A stretch of 45,747 nucleotides of DNA. Origin: UBA3537 sp045561735 (GTDB lineage Bacteria > Bacteroidota > Bacteroidia > Flavobacteriales > Flavobacteriaceae). Shown here piece by piece: positions 8,799 to 17,434 of this stretch. The stretch covers positions 1 through 45,747 of the forward strand of contig JBJKXC010000014.1 in assembly GCA_045561735.1 (NCBI GenBank), written 5' to 3'. The position numbers and the translations under genes are program-made. Position 1 is the first letter of the stretch, and each line of letters starts with the position of its first letter. The notes under the pieces were generated by a model that was not told where the DNA came from, made no database searches, and saw only the letters and a list, made by a program, of their open reading frames with translations.

Positions 8799-10199
8799 TT
8801 ATCTAAAGCGATAGACCATTTTTTCACCGCTATTTTTTATAATTTCAATTCGATTTACTCTATCTGAATTTATATTAAGTGCTTTTTTTACATCGGCTAT
8901 GGAGTTTACTTTAAGCTCATTGATTCCAATTATTATACTTCCTTTATCAACACCGTCTGAAATCCATTCTTCCTTGTAATAGTCAGACAATTCTTGTAAT
9001 TCAAGGCCGTATTCTTGATTCTTTTTCTTTAATTCAGATCTTCTGAGTTCACGAAGCGTTCCAATGATGGGGATGTTGATGGTGGTTAATTTTTCAAGTT
9101 TTACTTTCACATCTTTAATTTTGTTTTTTCTCAATAACTTAACTTCAACAACATCATTTGGACTCTTTGTGTTTAGAAAACCTTTCAAGTCTGAAAATTT
9201 TGAAATTTTTATTCCGTCAATACTTTTGATGATATCCCCTTCTTGAATTCCAGACAATTCTGCGCCGCTTTCTTTTTGAACATCGCTAACATAAAACCCT
9301 TCTGTATCTTCAATCCCGAGAGCTTCTGATCTTTTGCTGTTCAGTTCAGTCCCTATGACACCTAAAATTCCATTTTGAACATTTCCAAATTCCATAATAT
9401 CTTCCACTACTTTGCGAGCGATATTGCTAGGAACTGCAAAAGAATACCCAATGTAAGATCCTGTCTGTGAGGAAATAGCGGTATTTATGCCTATGAGATC
9501 ACCGTAAATATTCACCAATGCACCCCCAGAGTTACCCGGGTTAACTGCTGCATCCGTTTGTATAAACGATTCCGTATTTCTACCTGATAAGTCTCTTGAT
9601 TTTGCACTTATTATGCCAGCAGTGACTGTGGAGGTTAGATTAAAAGGATTACCAACCGCTAACACCCATTCTCCAACCTTAGTCGTGTTGCTGTCACCAA
9701 AGGTTGTAAAGCTAAAATCTTCATCTGCTTGGATTTTAAGCAGGGCGATATCTGTAGTGGGATCGGTCCCAATAAGTTCAGCTGTAAATGTTTTGTTGTT
9801 ATTAGTAGTCACTTCAATGGATTTTGCCCCCTGTATCACATGGTTGTTTGTAACAATATAGCCATCAGAAGATATAATGACTCCCGACCCTGTACCAACT
9901 TGTTCACGGTTTTGTGGGCGCCCAAAAAATAGGTCTTCATAGGTTGTATAACTCTTGCTCGTTGTCGTATTTTTTACATGAACAACAGCGTGCAGTGTTT
10001 TTTCAGCAGCTGTTGTAAAATCAACATTACTACCTCCATTATTAGAATTGTTCAAATAATTTACTGGAAAGATAACTGGGTTTTCAGATATTAGATTGTT
10101 TTGGATTTGTAATTTAGGTTGTATCCATTGAGTGTAGGCAATAAGCGACACAGCGCCGCCAAGAATGGAAATGCTCAAAAAAGAAATAAATTTTCTCAT
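8799..10199 (-). CDS. HtrA/DegP-family periplasmic serine protease
   Basis: This is a 466-residue envelope protease and chaperone for misfolded proteins. A basic N-terminus and one hydrophobic segment (about residues 5-22) act as signal or anchor. The trypsin-like domain carries the full triad: His120 in TNNHV, Asp150 in DPTTDIALL and Ser224 in PGNSGGAL. The oxyanion context GTGSGVIIS is at about 103-110. PDZ1 covers about 275-365 (GILGVIG... LSGIQEGDIIKSIDG) and a shorter PDZ2-like region runs to the C-terminus (DKGSIIIGINELKV). The gene is divergent from dapF. It belongs to the Do family, but I leave the symbol empty because DegP, DegQ and MucD cannot be told apart here. Confidence 0.94.
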   Translation of the reverse strand: MRKFISFLSISILGGAVSLIAYTQWIQPKLQIQNNLISENPVIFPVNYLNNSNNGGSNVDFTTAAEKTLHAVVHVKNTTTSKSYTTYEDLFFGRPQNREQVGTGSGVIISSDGYIVTNNHVIQGAKSIEVTTNNNKTFTAELIGTDPTTDIALLKIQADEDFSFTTFGDSNTTKVGEWVLAVGNPFNLTSTVTAGIISAKSRDLSGRNTESFIQTDAAVNPGNSGGALVNIYGDLIGINTAISSQTGSYIGYSFAVPSNIARKVVEDIMEFGNVQNGILGVIGTELNSKRSEALGIEDTEGFYVSDVQKESGAELSGIQEGDIIKSIDGIKISKFSDLKGFLNTKSPNDVVEVKLLRKNKIKDVKVKLEKLTTINIPIIGTLRELRRSELKKKNQEYGLELQELSDYYKEEWISDGVDKGSIIIGINELKVNSIADVKKALNINSDRVNRIEIIKNSGEKMVYRFR

Positions 10200-10256
10200 A
10201 ATCTTGATTTTTGAGTTTAGAAGTTTAAAATTAATTTTTTTTTAATTTTATTTTTT

Positions 10257-10279
10257 ATTGTTAACTGAAATTTAACAAT
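10257..10279. promoter_or_regulatory. Inverted repeat between protease and dapF
   Basis: ATTGTTAA (10257-10264) and TTAACAAT (10272-10279) are perfect 8 bp arms around a 7 nt centre, in the divergent promoter region. It could be an operator, but AT-rich repeats of this size arise easily by chance here. Confidence 0.3.
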
Positions 10280-10302
10280 GGCAATATCCTTACAAATATG
10301 TT

Positions 10303-10310
10303 TATATTTG
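10303..10310 (+). promoter_or_regulatory. Probable -7 box for dapF
   Basis: TATATTTG fits TAnnTTTG and ends 8 bases before the chosen dapF ATG. This supports starting dapF at 10319 and not at the in-frame ATG at 10298, which would lie upstream of the box. Confidence 0.5.
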
Positions 10311-10318
10311 TGTTGCTT

Positions 10319-11104
10319 ATGCCAGTTAATTTCTTTAAATATCAAGCCACCGGCAATGATTTTATTGTCATTAATAACTTTGATAAAATTTTTCACAAAA
10401 ATGATACCAAACTTATCGCTAGACTTTGTGACCGACGTTTTGGCATTGGCGCGGATGGTTTAATTCTTTTAGAGTCTTCATCTGATTTTGATTTTAAAAT
10501 GATTTATTTTAATCCTGATGGTCGTGAAAGTAGTATGTGTGGAAATGGCGGCCGTTGTATCGTGGCCTTTGCAAGGCGCTTGGGAATAATCAAAGATACC
10601 ACAATCTTTACAGCCATTGATGGCCCTCATGAAGCAAAAATAGAAGCCTCCCAAATTTCCTTAAAAATGCAGGATGTAAAATCGATAGAAAATAAAGCTG
10701 GTGGAATTATACTTGATACGGGATCGCCACATTATGTTTCAATTTGTAAAGATTTAGACAATTTAAATGTTCAGATTGAGGGTGCCAAGATCAGAAACAC
10801 TTCGCTTTTTCTAGAGGAAGGAATTAATGTGAATTTTGTAGACCCCATCGATTCAAAAAATTTTGCAATGCGGACCTTTGAACGTGGTGTTGAAGGGGAA
10901 ACTTTATCCTGTGGAACTGGCGCTACTGCCGTAGCCATTGCGATGCATGCGTCTCAAAAAACCAACAGCAATTGTATTACACTTCAAACACAAGGCGGGG
11001 ATTTAGAAGTCCAATTCAGATCCAAGGACCTCTCTTATTTTGATGTTTGGTTGCGCGGTAGTGTGCGCTATGTTTATGAAGGCACCTTTGAGGATAATTT
11101 TTAA
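10319..11104 (+). CDS. dapF: Diaminopimelate epimerase
   Basis: DapF converts LL- to meso-diaminopimelate, the precursor of lysine and of the peptidoglycan cross-link; it is a cofactor-free cytoplasmic enzyme. From the ATG at 10319 the protein is 261 residues and begins MPVNFFKYQATGNDF, the usual family start. The two catalytic cysteines are present: Cys74 in SSMCGNGGRC and Cys198 in LSCGTGATA. FNPDG and GIGADG substrate-loop motifs are intact. An in-frame ATG at 10298 would add MFIFVLL but lies upstream of the promoter box. mltG follows after 13 nt, so the two are probably cotranscribed. Confidence 0.97.
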   Translation: MPVNFFKYQATGNDFIVINNFDKIFHKNDTKLIARLCDRRFGIGADGLILLESSSDFDFKMIYFNPDGRESSMCGNGGRCIVAFARRLGIIKDTTIFTAIDGPHEAKIEASQISLKMQDVKSIENKAGGIILDTGSPHYVSICKDLDNLNVQIEGAKIRNTSLFLEEGINVNFVDPIDSKNFAMRTFERGVEGETLSCGTGATAVAIAMHASQKTNSNCITLQTQGGDLEVQFRSKDLSYFDVWLRGSVRYVYEGTFEDNF

Positions 11105-11117
11105 CTTATATCGATTC

Positions 11118-12161
11118 ATGAATTTAAAAAAAGCCGCATTTTCTATTGTAATGTTAGGTCTAATCGTGATTGCTTACTTTTCGTTTAAAATCTATGCGAT
11201 TATGTTAGTGCCCAATACTGCTTTTAATTCCAAAGAAGCTTATGTTTTTATTTCTTCGAGTGCAACTTACTCTGATGTACGATCCGATTTAGAACCATTG
11301 CTTTTAGACATAGAAAAATTTGATGCGCTTGCCAAACAAAAAAAATACAACATAAATGTGAAAGCGGGCCGTTATCGCATCGCGAGGGACATGACCAATA
11401 ATGACATCATCAACTCCTTAAGAAGCCAAAACTTGGCAGTCACTGTATCCTTTAACAATCAACACAGTTTAGCTTTGTTAGCCCAAAGAATTTCAAATCA
11501 AGTAGAAGCCGATAGCCTAAGTTTGATGAGTGTTTTTACCGATTCACTTTTTTTAAGTTCAAGTGCATTTTCAAAAGAATCAGCCTTGGCCATGTATTTG
11601 CCTAACAGTTATGAATTGTTTTGGAATACCTCTGCAAAAAAAATTAGATCAAAATTACAAAAGGCCTACAATATATTTTGGACTTCCAATCGAAAACAAA
11701 AAGCCAAAGCAATGGGCCTAACCCCCGTTGAAGTATCTATTTTAGCTGCTATTGTTCAAGAGGAATCCAAGGAATTGACAGAACAGCCTAGAATTGCAGG
11801 GGTTTACATGAATCGACTTAAAAAAAATTGGCCTTTACAAGCCGATCCTACATTAAAATTTGTAGCCTATCAAACAAAGGCCTACAAAAATAAAGTCATA
11901 AAACGCGTGCTAAATAAGCATAAAAAAATTCAATCTCCCTACAATACTTACATACATACGGGCTTGCCACCTGGGCTCATTGCAATGCCAGATTTATCTG
12001 CTATCGATGCTGTTTTAAATTTTGAATCACATTCTTACTTTTACTTTGCTGCAGACCCCAGTCGCCCTGGATTCCATCGCTTTGCAAAAACGCTTTATGC
12101 TCACAATGCCAATGCCCGTCGTTATCAAAATTACCTTAATCGACAAGGCATACGAAAATAA
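11118..12161 (+). CDS. mltG: Endolytic murein transglycosylase MltG
   Basis: MltG cuts nascent glycan strands inside the chain and is thought to end glycan polymerisation at the inner membrane. From the ATG at 11118 the protein is 347 residues: a single N-terminal transmembrane helix (about 6-28), a LysM-like region (about 40-110) and the YceG catalytic domain. The catalytic glutamate lies in AIVQEESKE (Glu215/216), followed by IAGVYMNRLKKNWPLQADPT and SPYNTYIHTGLPPGLI, the hallmark C-terminal signatures. The open frame extends upstream into dapF, but those codons overlap dapF and precede the transmembrane helix. It sits between dapF and another cell-wall-type protein. Confidence 0.95.
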   Translation: MNLKKAAFSIVMLGLIVIAYFSFKIYAIMLVPNTAFNSKEAYVFISSSATYSDVRSDLEPLLLDIEKFDALAKQKKYNINVKAGRYRIARDMTNNDIINSLRSQNLAVTVSFNNQHSLALLAQRISNQVEADSLSLMSVFTDSLFLSSSAFSKESALAMYLPNSYELFWNTSAKKIRSKLQKAYNIFWTSNRKQKAKAMGLTPVEVSILAAIVQEESKELTEQPRIAGVYMNRLKKNWPLQADPTLKFVAYQTKAYKNKVIKRVLNKHKKIQSPYNTYIHTGLPPGLIAMPDLSAIDAVLNFESHSYFYFAADPSRPGFHRFAKTLYAHNANARRYQNYLNRQGIRK

Positions 12162-12198
12162 CTTAATATACTTATTACCAGTCAATTATAATATGTTG

Positions 12199-12206
12199 TA
12201 TCTTTG
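12199..12206 (+). promoter_or_regulatory. Probable -7 box for the lysozyme-fold gene
   Basis: TATCTTTG matches TAnnTTTG, 32 bases before the next start codon and just after mltG ends. No TTG lies at the right spacing. Confidence 0.4.
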
Positions 12207-12238
12207 CCTGCGTATTTTTTATTTGATTCAAATCTACA

Positions 12239-12898
12239 ATGACAAAAGTATTTATTTTCAGACAGCTTCCATATACAGCTATTTTGCTCTGTTGTTTGCT
12301 ATACGCATTTAACTCTGCACCTACTTCGAGTTCATCAAAAGAAACCATTAAGGCTAAAGTTATTTTGAATTACAATTTACCTAAGCCATTTGATGCGGGG
12401 AGCTTTCAAGAGTACGAATTTATTAATTATATAGAATTGGAGCCTTCTTTAATTGGATTTAAAGAAGCATTAGCATTTAAAGAATCTCGCGGCCGTTATC
12501 AAGTGGTAAATTCTCTAGGATATCTTGGTAAATATCAATTTGGTGCTTCTACATTAAAACTTTTAGGAATTCACGATCTCTCTAATTTTTTGTTATCTCC
12601 CGAACTTCAGGAGAAGGCTTTTATGGCGAATTTGAAGCGAAATAAATGGGTTTTAAGACGGGACATCGACCGATTTGTTGGGAAAAAAATCAACGGTACA
12701 CTTGTGAGTGAATCTGGTATTTTAGCCGCTGCACATTTGGCGGGACCTGGAAGTGTTAAACGTTATTTAAGAAGCCAGGGTACTATTGGATTTAAAGATG
12801 CTTTTGGGACTGATATTGTTTCGTACATAAATAAGTTTGCTGCTTTTGATACGAGTGCTGTCATAGCAGAAAGACACCCAAAGATAAACTTACTTTAG
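12239..12898 (+). CDS. Secreted lysozyme-fold protein, putative lytic transglycosylase
   Basis: This is a 219-residue protein with a hydrophobic N-terminal segment (about 9-25), a signal peptide or anchor. The middle carries a pattern typical of lysozyme-fold/SLT enzymes: ALAFKESRGRYQVVNSLGYLGKYQFGA at about 77-103, in which Glu82 is the likely catalytic acid and GKYQFG matches the G.YQ motif. ILAAAHLAGPGSVKRYL (about 161-177) resembles the A..AG.G.V..YL helix of goose-type and SLT domains. I recall relatives annotated loosely as LysM or peptidoglycan-binding proteins next to mltG, but I see no LysM repeat here. Cleavage of peptidoglycan is inferred. Its TAG overlaps the TAA of the convergent methyltransferase by four bases. 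Confidence 0.75.
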   Translation: MTKVFIFRQLPYTAILLCCLLYAFNSAPTSSSSKETIKAKVILNYNLPKPFDAGSFQEYEFINYIELEPSLIGFKEALAFKESRGRYQVVNSLGYLGKYQFGASTLKLLGIHDLSNFLLSPELQEKAFMANLKRNKWVLRRDIDRFVGKKINGTLVSESGILAAAHLAGPGSVKRYLRSQGTIGFKDAFGTDIVSYINKFAAFDTSAVIAERHPKINLL

Positions 12899-13602
12899 TC
12901 TTTTTGAAGTATAAATATTGTGGGGCGTTTATGTAAATCAACTTTGATTTTTTGCCACTCTTGAACAGATAATGTTTTTATAAACTCAGTGGAAAGTGTC
13001 ATGTCACAGGCTAGACAAACCCTTGTCTCAGAATGTAGAATCCGACATAGGTCTTCTAAAAGTCTTTGATTTCGGTATGGCGTTTCAATAAAAGCCTGGG
13101 CTTGTTGCAATTCAAAAGAGCTTTTTTCCAATTGTTTTAACTTACTTTTTCGCTCATTTTTATCAATAGGTAAATAGCCATTAAAGGCAAAACACTGTCC
13201 ATTCATTCCAGAAGCCATTACTGCCAATAAAATTGAGGAAGGCCCGACCATAGGAACCACTCTAATGTTTTTCTCATGTGCCAAACGCACCACCTCTGAT
13301 CCCGGATCTGCCACTGCAGGACACCCAGCATCTGATAATATGCCTATTGGTTGTCCCTCATTGCATGGATTTAAATAGTTTGGAATTTCTGAAGCCTCAG
13401 TAAATTTGTTGAGTGGTAAAAGTGTTAGTTTATCTTGAGATTTATTAGGACATACAGCTTTTATGAAGCGCCTTGCAGATTTCTCACTTTCAACAATATA
13501 GATGTCAATTTCCTCAATTCTTTTTTTTAGGGCAATCGGCATGACCTCAAACGGTGAAACATCCCCTAGTGTCGTTGGAATTAGATAGAGTGCCCCAGTC
13601 AT
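12895..13602 (-). CDS. RsmI-like SAM-dependent methyltransferase
   Basis: This is a 235-residue protein of the tetrapyrrole-methylase fold. N-terminal ALYLIPTTLGD is followed by ILSDAGCPAVADPGSEVVR (about residues 107-125), the RsmI hallmark, and GPSSILLAVMASGMNGQCFAFNGYLP (about 138-163). ETPYRNQRLLEDL is also conserved. RsmI proper 2'-O-methylates C1402 of 16S rRNA. This Bacteroidota form is shorter than the ~285-residue E. coli enzyme, mainly by missing a C-terminal region, so equivalent function is likely but not certain. Its ATG overlaps the phosphatase stop by one base (TAATG), showing translational coupling with the dnaA-phosphatase pair upstream. Confidence 0.85.
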   Translation of the reverse strand: MTGALYLIPTTLGDVSPFEVMPIALKKRIEEIDIYIVESEKSARRFIKAVCPNKSQDKLTLLPLNKFTEASEIPNYLNPCNEGQPIGILSDAGCPAVADPGSEVVRLAHEKNIRVVPMVGPSSILLAVMASGMNGQCFAFNGYLPIDKNERKSKLKQLEKSSFELQQAQAFIETPYRNQRLLEDLCRILHSETRVCLACDMTLSTEFIKTLSVQEWQKIKVDLHKRPTIFILQKD

Positions 13603-14057
13603 TAATTGTTTTTTAAGTGATCACTGTGGTATTTACAGGCTGTATCTAATATTTTATAGACATATTCAAAGCCTTTCTCGCCTCCATAATATGGGTCTGG
13701 AACTTCTTTTATTTTTGATCCAGGGAAATTCAAAATAAATTTTACTTTTTCAATATCTTTATCATTTTGAGCCTGTCGTATTACAGCATTATAATTGGAT
13801 TGATCCATTACAAAGATGTGGTCAAATAATTCAAAATCATAGCCTCTAAAAACGCGAGACGTTTGATTTGAAATATCCAACCCATATTTTTCAGCGACTT
13901 CAATTGAGCGGACATCTGGTGGGTTTCCATTGTGAAAACCACTGGTTCCTGCAGAGTCTACAAAAAATTTGTTGTTAGGTAATTTTGATTGTAATATGCC
14001 TTCCGCTAGGGGAGAACGGCAAATATTTCCCAAGCAAACCATCAAAATTTTTGTCAT
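13602..14057 (-). CDS. Low-molecular-weight protein-tyrosine phosphatase
   Basis: This is a 151-residue cytoplasmic phosphatase. The P-loop CLGNICRS gives the nucleophile Cys8 and Arg14 (CX5R). The general-acid aspartate is Asp121 in VPDPYYGG. FVDSAGTSGFHNG is the typical second strand. Members of this family act on phosphotyrosine proteins, low-molecular-weight phosphoesters or phospho-arginine; the substrate here cannot be read from sequence. It lies 9 nt after dnaA and is translationally coupled to the methyltransferase, an arrangement I recall from other Flavobacteriaceae, so it is probably not tied to capsule export as in proteobacterial wzb clusters. Confidence 0.93.
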   Translation of the reverse strand: MTKILMVCLGNICRSPLAEGILQSKLPNNKFFVDSAGTSGFHNGNPPDVRSIEVAEKYGLDISNQTSRVFRGYDFELFDHIFVMDQSNYNAVIRQAQNDKDIEKVKFILNFPGSKIKEVPDPYYGGEKGFEYVYKILDTACKYHSDHLKNN

Positions 14058-14066
14058 TATTAGAGT

Positions 14067-15494
14067 TTAAACAGAGAGTTTTTTTGTCAAATCTTCCACG
14101 TATTTTCTAAACTGTTTGTCCGTTGAAGAAAGATTATCTACTGTTTTACAAGCATGAAGAACAGTTGCATGGTCGCGTTGTCCTATTTGAGAACCTATGC
14201 TTGCTAAGGAAGCTTTAGTGAACTTTTTAGCAAAAAACATCGCCAATTGTCGGGCTTGGACAATATGACGTTTTCTTGTTTTAGACTGCAGTGTATCTAC
14301 ATCCATTTGGAAATAGTCAGAAACTACTTTTTGTATGTAATCGATTGAAACTTCTCGTTTAGTATTTTTTACAAATTTTTCTACAATTTCTTTGGCCAGC
14401 CCCAAAGTAATTTCTTTTTTATTGAAAGAGGACTGTGCGATTAGAGAGATAATAGCGCCTTCTAGTTCTCTTACATTTGTTTTGATGTTTTTAGCAATAT
14501 AATCAATGACTTCGTCAGACATTTCAACACCATCACGGTATAACTTATTCTTAACTATTGAGACACGAGTTTCGAAATCAGGCTTTTGAAGTTCTGCCGA
14601 TAGGCCCCATTTGAATCTGGATAGTAGACGCTGCTCAATATCTTGCATATCAACTGGGGCTTTGTCACTTGTTAAAATAACTTGTTTTCCGTTTTGATGT
14701 AGGTGGTTGAAAATATGAAAAAAGACGTCTTGTGTTCCCGATTTTCCAGACAGAAATTGAACGTCGTCAATAATGAGTACATCAATAATTTGATAAAAGT
14801 GAATGAAATCATTTCGATTGTTCTTTTTAACAGATTCTATGTACTGCTGTGTAAATTTCTCTGCTGAGATGTAAAGTACAGTTTTTTCTGGGTACTTATC
14901 TTTAACATCCACCCCAATGGCGTGTGCTAAGTGTGTTTTTCCAAGTCCAACACCTCCAAATATAAGTAATGGGTTAAATGAGGTTCCGCCAGGTTTGTTG
15001 GCTACTGCAATTCCCGCATTTCTTGCCAAGCGGTTGGAATCACCTTCTAAAAAGTTTTCAAATGAATAAACAGGATTCAGTTGTGATTCGATTTTAACAT
15101 TCCGAATACCAGGGATGATAAATGGGTTTTTTAACTGTGGATTTTTATTTTTTAGAGGAATGTTAGCCTGTTGTGATTTGATTGCAGAACGATTGGCACT
15201 CGGGATTTTTTCAGTAAATGGCTGACTATTTCCATAAGTGTTTTCCATCCTTATAATGTAAACCAGCTTAGCATGGTCGCCCAACTCTTTGGTTAATGCA
15301 ACTTTTAAAATTTTAACGTAATGCTCTTCAAGCCATTCATAAAAAAATTTACTAGGGACTTGAATACTTAAGGAATGATCAGTAAGCTTGATTGCTAAAA
15401 TGGGCTCAAACCAAGTTTTATAGGCCTGCGGCTGAATATTATCCTTTATAAAGGATAGGCAATTTTTCCATACGGAATCCGCAGTATTATTCAT
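14067..15494 (-). CDS. dnaA: Chromosomal replication initiator protein DnaA
   Basis: DnaA binds DnaA boxes at oriC, melts the duplex with ATP and helps load DnaB. All four domains are visible in 475 residues. Domain I covers about 1-80 (VWKNCLSFIKDNIQPQAYKTWFEP). A variable linker covers about 85-140. The AAA+ domain has Walker A FGGVGLGKTH (179-188), Walker B LIIDDVQFL (240-248) and sensor II near RELEGAI. The C-terminal helix-turn-helix contains the DnaA signature IGQRDHATVLHACKTV at about 440-455. The 178 bp upstream region shows no recognisable cluster of TTATCCACA boxes, so oriC is probably not here. It leads a three-gene operon. Confidence 0.97.
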   Translation of the reverse strand: MNNTADSVWKNCLSFIKDNIQPQAYKTWFEPILAIKLTDHSLSIQVPSKFFYEWLEEHYVKILKVALTKELGDHAKLVYIIRMENTYGNSQPFTEKIPSANRSAIKSQQANIPLKNKNPQLKNPFIIPGIRNVKIESQLNPVYSFENFLEGDSNRLARNAGIAVANKPGGTSFNPLLIFGGVGLGKTHLAHAIGVDVKDKYPEKTVLYISAEKFTQQYIESVKKNNRNDFIHFYQIIDVLIIDDVQFLSGKSGTQDVFFHIFNHLHQNGKQVILTSDKAPVDMQDIEQRLLSRFKWGLSAELQKPDFETRVSIVKNKLYRDGVEMSDEVIDYIAKNIKTNVRELEGAIISLIAQSSFNKKEITLGLAKEIVEKFVKNTKREVSIDYIQKVVSDYFQMDVDTLQSKTRKRHIVQARQLAMFFAKKFTKASLASIGSQIGQRDHATVLHACKTVDNLSSTDKQFRKYVEDLTKKLSV

Positions 15495-15672
15495 TTTTTG
15501 GATTGTAGTTTTTAGTTAGTTAGTGGAAAAAAATTACGTGGTTCCGGGAAGACCATCATTAATTTTTGACTCAACAAATATGTGAACAAAATTTCAAAAA
15601 AAAAATTAAAATTGTAGGATTTTTTATTTTTTTTAGATTAATTTAAGTACCCATAAATATATAATTTTTTTT

Positions 15673-16071
15673 ATGCTTTGCCATACTACTCAGGTTAAAG
15701 TTCGCTACGGAGAAACTGATCAAATGGGAGTTGTTTACCACGGAAATTACGCTCAATATTTAGAAATTGGCCGCACCGATTGGTTGTCTGCTCTGGGTTT
15801 TTCTTACAAGAGCATGGAACTAAAAGGTCTTATGCTTCCAGTTGTAGTATTGAATATTAATTACTGTAAGCCAGCATTTTATGACGATATTTTAACAGTT
15901 AAAACTACATTAATTAAATTACCAAAGGTCTCAATTGAGTTTAATTATGAGATTAAAAACACTAAAGGCGAATTGATCACAACAGCTTATTCAAAGCTGG
16001 TTTTTGTGGATGCTAAGACACGCTTGCCTAGTCAATGCCCGCAATTTTTTTTAGACCAACTGCATAATTAA
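15673..16071 (+). CDS. Acyl-CoA thioesterase, YbgC/4HBT family
   Basis: This is a 132-residue single hot-dog domain protein. RYGETDQMGVVYHGNYAQYLEIGRTDWL (about residues 11-38) is the family signature, with catalytic Asp16 in the ETDQMG motif and the HGNY turn. These enzymes hydrolyse acyl-CoA thioesters in the cytoplasm, usually as homotetramers; the chain-length preference cannot be predicted. The start ATG follows an AT-rich stretch with no clear promoter box. It is divergent from dnaA and convergent with ribD. No Tol-Pal genes are adjacent, so the YbgC-Tol link of proteobacteria does not apply here. Confidence 0.9.
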   Translation: MLCHTTQVKVRYGETDQMGVVYHGNYAQYLEIGRTDWLSALGFSYKSMELKGLMLPVVVLNINYCKPAFYDDILTVKTTLIKLPKVSIEFNYEIKNTKGELITTAYSKLVFVDAKTRLPSQCPQFFLDQLHN

Positions 16072-16230
16072 TCGTTCAAATTTTCACTATTAATTTTGTG
16101 ATGTACAAGAAATGGTCATTTCACCAATTTTTTTTTGTGTTATGAATTGAAAATATAAGTACAAAACTTACTGTCAATGTTTTTTTTGAGTAATTAATTT
16201 TAGATTTTTAATAAGAACTAAAGCACATTT

Positions 16231-17256
16231 TTAAAACAGTTTGTTTGTAACTGTCCAAAGGCGGTCCTTACCAATTTTTAATGCTTTGCTTGATCGTGTA
16301 GAAAATTTTGGGGCTCTAATCCCATTTTCAATTTCCGCATTGCCTTCAAACACTCTTGCTTCATCCCATATATTTTCATCAATAAACTGTTGGATTGTTT
16401 TAGGGCCACCCTCCACCATTAAAGAGATGATTTGACGCTCAAAAAGTTTTTCACAAATTTGTTCTGCCAATGGCTTGTCATTTTTTAAATGCGCTGTATC
16501 AAGAAAAATAGTTTTCGCATCTGTATTGAAAACAGCGTATTTTTTTGAATGTAATTTCTTATTACCTATTACAATACGCATTGGATTTTTCCCAATAACA
16601 TGTCTTGTAGTCAACCTTGGATTGTCTTTAATGACCGTGTTGGCCCCTACCAAAATGGCCTGTTCTTCAGCACGCCATTGGTGTACTAGTTGTCTTGCCC
16701 TTTTTCCACTGATCCAAAACGGTCTTTTTAAGCTGGTTTTGTTTGGCGCCACAAAACCGTTTTTAGTCTGTGCCCACTTGAGAATAATATATGGTCGTTT
16801 TTTGAGTTGATATGTTAAAAAGCGTTTGTGGTGTTCTTTACACAAGGCTTCTTCGACGCCCAATATTACTTCACAACCACTTGCTTTGAGGTGAGCTATT
16901 CCTTGGCCGCAAACTTTTTCGTTTGCATCGATACAACCAATCACAACTTTTGGAATTTCATGCGCAATAATCAAATCACAACAGGGCGGGGTTTTACCGT
17001 GATGGCTGCAAGGTTCTAAGGTTACATAAAGGGTGGCTTTTTTAAGCCTTATTTTATCTTTAACGGAATCAATCGCATTGACTTCTGCATGCGCCCCGCC
17101 ATAGGGACTTGTATAGCCCTCTCCAATGATTTTATTGTCCTCAACAATTACACAACCGACCATAGGATTTGGAGCGGTTGTTCCCAATCCATTTTTGGCA
17201 ATCTCGATGCAGCGTTTTATATATTTAGAATGCAAGGCGATGTCGTGTTTTACCAT
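16231..17256 (-). CDS. ribD: Bifunctional riboflavin deaminase-reductase RibD
   Basis: RibD performs the second and third steps from GTP to riboflavin: deamination of the pyrimidine and NADPH reduction of the ribosyl group. From the ATG at 17256 it has 341 residues; the longer frame would begin at a TTG at 17283. The deaminase domain (about 9-150) has zinc ligands His56 (HAEVNA, with Glu58 as proton shuttle), Cys83 and Cys92 (EPCSHHGKTPPC). The reductase domain (about 152-341) includes RPYIILKWAQTKNGFVA and SLMVEGGPKTIQQFI. A TATTTTTG box lies 29 bases upstream. No other rib gene is near and I see no FMN riboswitch in the 178 bp leader region. Confidence 0.96.
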   Translation of the reverse strand: MVKHDIALHSKYIKRCIEIAKNGLGTTAPNPMVGCVIVEDNKIIGEGYTSPYGGAHAEVNAIDSVKDKIRLKKATLYVTLEPCSHHGKTPPCCDLIIAHEIPKVVIGCIDANEKVCGQGIAHLKASGCEVILGVEEALCKEHHKRFLTYQLKKRPYIILKWAQTKNGFVAPNKTSLKRPFWISGKRARQLVHQWRAEEQAILVGANTVIKDNPRLTTRHVIGKNPMRIVIGNKKLHSKKYAVFNTDAKTIFLDTAHLKNDKPLAEQICEKLFERQIISLMVEGGPKTIQQFIDENIWDEARVFEGNAEIENGIRAPKFSTRSSKALKIGKDRLWTVTNKLF

Positions 17257-17285
17257 TTTAACATATATATGTATATTCGACAATA

Positions 17286-17293
17286 CAAAAATA
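17286..17293 (-). promoter_or_regulatory. Probable -7 box for ribD
   Basis: TATTTTTG on the minus strand, 29 bases before the ribD ATG. It lies upstream of the alternative TTG codon, so it does not decide the start by itself. Confidence 0.4.
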
Positions 17294-17386
17294 AGATTTA
17301 TTATCAGGATGTTAGAGTTCTAAATTACTAAATGATAAAAATTAAAATATAAAGTCATCAAGAGATCAAACGGTTTACATCATTTT

Positions 17387-17414
17387 TTGTGTAGTTGATT
17401 ACAATTTAAGTTTG
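17387..17414 (+). promoter_or_regulatory. Flavobacterial promoter for prmC
   Basis: TTG (17387-17389), a 17 bp spacer and TAAGTTTG (17407-17414) match the flavobacterial consensus. The prmC ATG follows 20 bases after the box. Confidence 0.6.
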
Positions 17415-17434
17415 AGAAAGCTAAATGAATTGAA

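Noticed and set aside
10298..10318. Upstream ATG for dapF adding MFIFVLL
   Set aside because: It lies upstream of and overlaps the TATATTTG promoter box, and homologues begin at the MPVNFFKYQATGNDF position.
15495..15672. Possible oriC next to dnaA
   Set aside because: The gap is AT-rich but I find no cluster of TTATCCACA-like boxes on either strand, and in Bacteroidota the origin is often not beside dnaA.
16101..16145. Short frame MYKKWSFHQFFFVL and a small GAAAT/ATTTC hairpin before a T run, downstream of the thioesterase
   Set aside because: The frame is 14 codons with no recognised similarity, and the hairpin has only about 5 bp; neither is strong enough to call a gene or terminator.
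17257..17434. FMN riboswitch upstream of ribD
   Set aside because: No conserved RFN core sequences are visible in the gap, which is mostly AT-rich and contains simple promoter boxes for ribD and prmC.
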